Below, in pieces: positions 5,069 through 6,929 of a DNA stretch of 6,929 bases (the first letter of the stretch is position 1; each line of letters begins with the position of its first letter). Both the position numbers and the translations under genes were made by a program. Source of the DNA: Methanobacteriota archaeon (GTDB lineage: Archaea; Thermoplasmatota; Poseidoniia; Poseidoniales; Poseidoniaceae); the NCBI GenBank assembly GCA_002728035.1, contig PBUZ01000029.1, positions 11,243-18,171 on the forward strand, written 5' to 3'. Below the pieces are notes generated by a model that was given only the letters and a program-made list of their open reading frames with translations, was not told where the DNA came from and did not search any database.

Positions 5069-6929
5069 TCAGACAAAGGTGACTGTTCTTGAGAAAAGAA
5101 GCCGCCACAATTCGATGCCATCTGTACCGTCATCCGCTGAGAAGTAAACATTGGTCTCATGAACATGAATTTTGTAGATGTTGCCTCCCGAACCAGGATT
5201 CAAATCGATGACTTGCCATGTGGTTTCATTGATTGAATTGTATGCCCACAATTCTTCACCGGTCGTCCCATCATTCGCTGAGAAAAAGACGGTGTTTCCA
5301 CGAACAGTGAGCTCGTTTGGTCCACCCGTTCCAGATGTTGATTGTATATCGGTGACCTCCCAGTATGATGAGTTGGTGGCTTCATAAGCCCACATTTCGA
5401 AATGTTGTCCTGATGTTGCCAAAAGGTAAACTCGTGATCCTGATACGACCAACTCCGAAGCTCCACTTCCTGCAAAACCGGGTCGGATGTCTGCTGCCAG
5501 CCATGTCGAGTTGTTCGTTGTCTCGTATGCATACAGTTCAGTTCCGTAGGTCGTGCCTGCATTGGCGGCCATGTAGATGGTTGTTCCCATGACCACAAGG
5601 TCCTGTGGTGAGGAAGAGAGTTGTCCAGGGTTGATGTCCTTGACCATGAAGGTGGTGTTGGTGGCGGTCTCATGTTTCCACAACTCAACGTTCCCAGCGT
5701 TTGGGCCCGCAGAGAAATAGAGGTCGGAATTAACTGCAACCAAACTCGTCGGCTGAATGTCCGGTTCGACCTTCCAAACACTGAAACTCACGGTGTCATA
5801 GGCCCAAAGGTCGTACAACCCTATTCCAGTTGAACCAGCACTATCGCGTGCTGAGAAATACACCGTTGTTCCAATCAATGTAAACTCTCCAGCAAAACTC
5901 CCTGAACCACCGGGGAAGATATCTGCGATTTGCCAACCTGTTTGGTTGGATGGTTCGAACACATGCGGTTCAACATCCAACGTCACTGGGTGTTGGCCGA
6001 GGAACATCAACTGGTTCCCAATGGTGCGCATGCCAAGAGCAGTACCACTGTACTCCAGGGAGATGTTTCCGTTCACATCCATTGACCAAATTCCATTCGT
6101 TGTGCCATTGTTGGCCGTGAAATACAATGTCGAGTTGAGGGTGCAGAAATTCGTAGGATTGCTCCCGAAAGCGCCGGGATTGATGTCCTCGACCTGCTCA
6201 ACAGCGAAGGTGGTGCAGATGAGCGAACTGATCATGATTTCTCCAGATTCAAGAATCCCGTTTTGAGGAATGCCACCGCCTGAACCGTCGTCGAGTCCCT
6301 GCTGAAGCAACTGCCCAGTTCCATTGCATCCAAGATATGCCGGCGCGATGGAAAGACGTGCGACCATCGTGGTGGTGGTTGAACTTCCATTGGTCCCGTC
6401 CACTCCGTCTGCACCATCTGCACCGTCTACCCCGTCGGTTCCGTCCGTACCGTTTTCGCCGTTGCAGACAAACAGGAGGTCATCGACTTCGTCGAGGCTC
6501 AACAGGCCGTTTCCATCATCGTCCACGCCAGTTTCCACGCGTGTTCCGCCATTTGGGCAATTTGCACCGCTTGGCTCCACGGACGAAACGATGAGGGAAG
6601 TCAGCCCGTTTTGGCCGTCAACACCGTTCGTCCCGTCCTGCCCATCTGCACCATCGGTGCCGCTTTGACCGTCCGTACCGTTCGTCCCGTCCTGCCCGTC
6701 TGTGCCGTTGACGCCGTCTTGCCCGTCGGTGCCAGCTTGTCCTTCTGCGCCCGTCAAGTCGACGGTGGTCCAGACGTTGTTCTGGCAGACCTCAAATCCA
6801 GAAACATCAGCCACGAAGAAGATCTGGTTGTTGATGGTCTGGTCGCAGGTCGGCAACTCTTCGCCACTCAAAACGAGATGGAAACTTGAGCCGGCCGTTC
6901 CGTTTTCTCCTGCCACGCCCTCTTCGCCT
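5069..6929 (-). CDS. Modular extracellular protein: collagen-like stretches plus eight ELWxxDGT-like repeats, 5' end truncated
   Basis: The frame enters from the right edge as G-x-y triplets and ends with TGA at 5071-5069 (619 codons visible). A GTG at 6916 lies inside the triplets and is unlikely to be the start. Numbering from the first full codon (6928), the order is: G-x-y residues 1-13; a Cys-containing module (C28, C48, ending W53-T-T-V-D-L); collagen-like 60-108; a Cys-flanked module (C124-C155) with a perfect EF-hand-like loop at 136-147; collagen-like 157-181; a Thr run 184-187; a second Cys-flanked module (C201-C238); then eight repeats (244-619) of the form D-I-x-P-G ... L-Y-F-S-A ... 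E-L-W. These last resemble the ELWxxDGT family and should fold as a propeller. The protein has 14 N-x-S/T sequons. No C-terminal membrane anchor is seen; it ends soon after the last ELW. It is probably a secreted or surface protein for adhesion or binding; the ligand is unknown. Confidence 0.87.
   Translation of the reverse strand, partial: GEEGVAGENGTAGSSFHLVLSGEELPTCDQTINNQIFFVADVSGFEVCQNNVWTTVDLTGAEGQAGTDGQDGVNGTDGQDGTNGTDGQSGTDGADGQDGTNGVDGQNGLTSLIVSSVEPSGANCPNGGTRVETGVDDDGNGLLSLDEVDDLLFVCNGENGTDGTDGVDGADGADGVDGTNGSSTTTTMVARLSIAPAYLGCNGTGQLLQQGLDDGSGGGIPQNGILESGEIMISSLICTTFAVEQVEDINPGAFGSNPTNFCTLNSTLYFTANNGTTNGIWSMDVNGNISLEYSGTALGMRTIGNQLMFLGQHPVTLDVEPHVFEPSNQTGWQIADIFPGGSGSFAGEFTLIGTTVYFSARDSAGSTGIGLYDLWAYDTVSFSVWKVEPDIQPTSLVAVNSDLYFSAGPNAGNVELWKHETATNTTFMVKDINPGQLSSSPQDLVVMGTTIYMAANAGTTYGTELYAYETTNNSTWLAADIRPGFAGSGASELVVSGSRVYLLATSGQHFEMWAYEATNSSYWEVTDIQSTSGTGGPNELTVRGNTVFFSANDGTTGEELWAYNSINETTWQVIDLNPGSGGNIYKIHVHETNVYFSADDGTDGIELWRLLFSRTVTFV
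5072..6199 (-). repeat. Eight ELWxxDGT-like repeats of 47-49 residues
   Basis: The conserved strand position (aromatic or Met in the Y-F-S-A-like motif) falls at residues 269, 308, 357, 404, 452, 501, 548 and 595. The steps are 39, 49, 47, 48, 49, 47 and 47. D-[IL]-x-P-G-like turns occur at 248, 336, 390, 431, 480, 527 and 575; the second repeat has lost this turn. The E-L-W-like motif is clearest at 415-417, 559-561 and 606-608. The regular spacing fits propeller blades. Confidence 0.85.
6386..6460 (-). repeat. Second collagen-like G-X-Y stretch
   Basis: Residues 157-181 give eight G-x-y triplets rich in Asp, Thr, Val and Asn (for example GTDGTDGVDGADG). There is no proline in the triplets, so any triple helix would depend on charged and polar side chains. 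The stretch separates two Cys-flanked modules and is followed by a Ser/Thr hinge. Confidence 0.85.
6605..6751 (-). repeat. First collagen-like G-X-Y stretch with a DNA-level repeat
   Basis: Residues 60-108 form 16 G-x-y triplets plus a final Gly, rich in Asp, Gln, Thr and Asn. Asp is in most triplets, which makes the stretch strongly acidic. At DNA level a 21-base segment at 6623-6643 recurs exactly at 6677-6697, an offset of 54 bases (six triplets). This suggests growth by in-frame duplication. Confidence 0.88.

Noticed and set aside
6324..6668. A plus-strand frame rich in Pro-Ser-Ala triplets
   Set aside because: It is the reverse of the G-x-y collagen-like coding; its regular triplets come from the minus-strand repeats.
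6605..6751. The short tandem repeats as a possible CRISPR array
   Set aside because: The repeat follows the 9-base collagen triplet unit in frame, with no constant repeat and unique spacer structure.
6914..6916. GTG as the start codon of the collagen/ELWxxDGT-like gene
   Set aside because: The G-x-y triplet pattern continues upstream of it to the window edge and no signal peptide follows, so the gene very probably starts outside the window.

Overview
This window most resembles a marine planktonic archaeon of the Marine Group II type (Poseidoniia). The reasons are its large secreted repeat proteins (RCC1-like, collagen-like and ELWxxDGT-like), many N-x-S/T sites in those proteins, and a TATA-like box about 25 bases upstream of a start codon with no room for a leader. 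A FadF-type Fe-S oxidoreductase next to mutY, with one ribosome-binding site overlapping the upstream stop codon, is compatible with this. A marine bacterium with similar surface proteins cannot be excluded without database searches, so the taxonomic call is an inference of moderate strength.

Layout. Positions 1-1820 (minus strand) hold a secreted protein with an N-terminal signal or anchor segment, a region of unknown fold and at least six RCC1-type propeller blades. Its 3' end lies beyond the left edge. Positions 1821-2001 are a divergent intergenic region carrying a likely leaderless promoter for that gene. Positions 2002-4059 (plus strand) encode a 685-residue membrane-anchored Fe-S oxidoreductase of the FadF / EtfAB:quinone oxidoreductase type. 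Nine bases later, 4069-5055 (plus strand) encode MutY, an adenine DNA glycosylase with all expected catalytic and cluster residues. Only 13 bases separate the mutY stop from the stop of a convergent minus-strand gene at 5069-6929. That gene encodes a modular extracellular protein with collagen-like G-X-Y stretches, two Cys-flanked modules with EF-hand-like loops, and eight ELWxxDGT-like repeats. Its 5' end lies beyond the right edge.

How the genes relate. The two plus-strand genes look like a small operon pairing respiratory electron transfer (probably acyl-CoA dehydrogenase/ETF electrons into the quinone pool) with DNA repair of oxidised guanine mispairs. The two flanking minus-strand genes encode large, probably glycosylated cell-surface or secreted proteins. 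No RNA genes, CRISPR arrays, insertion sequences or integration signs were seen. No clear new multi-gene system is visible. The most unusual material is the architecture of the two surface proteins.
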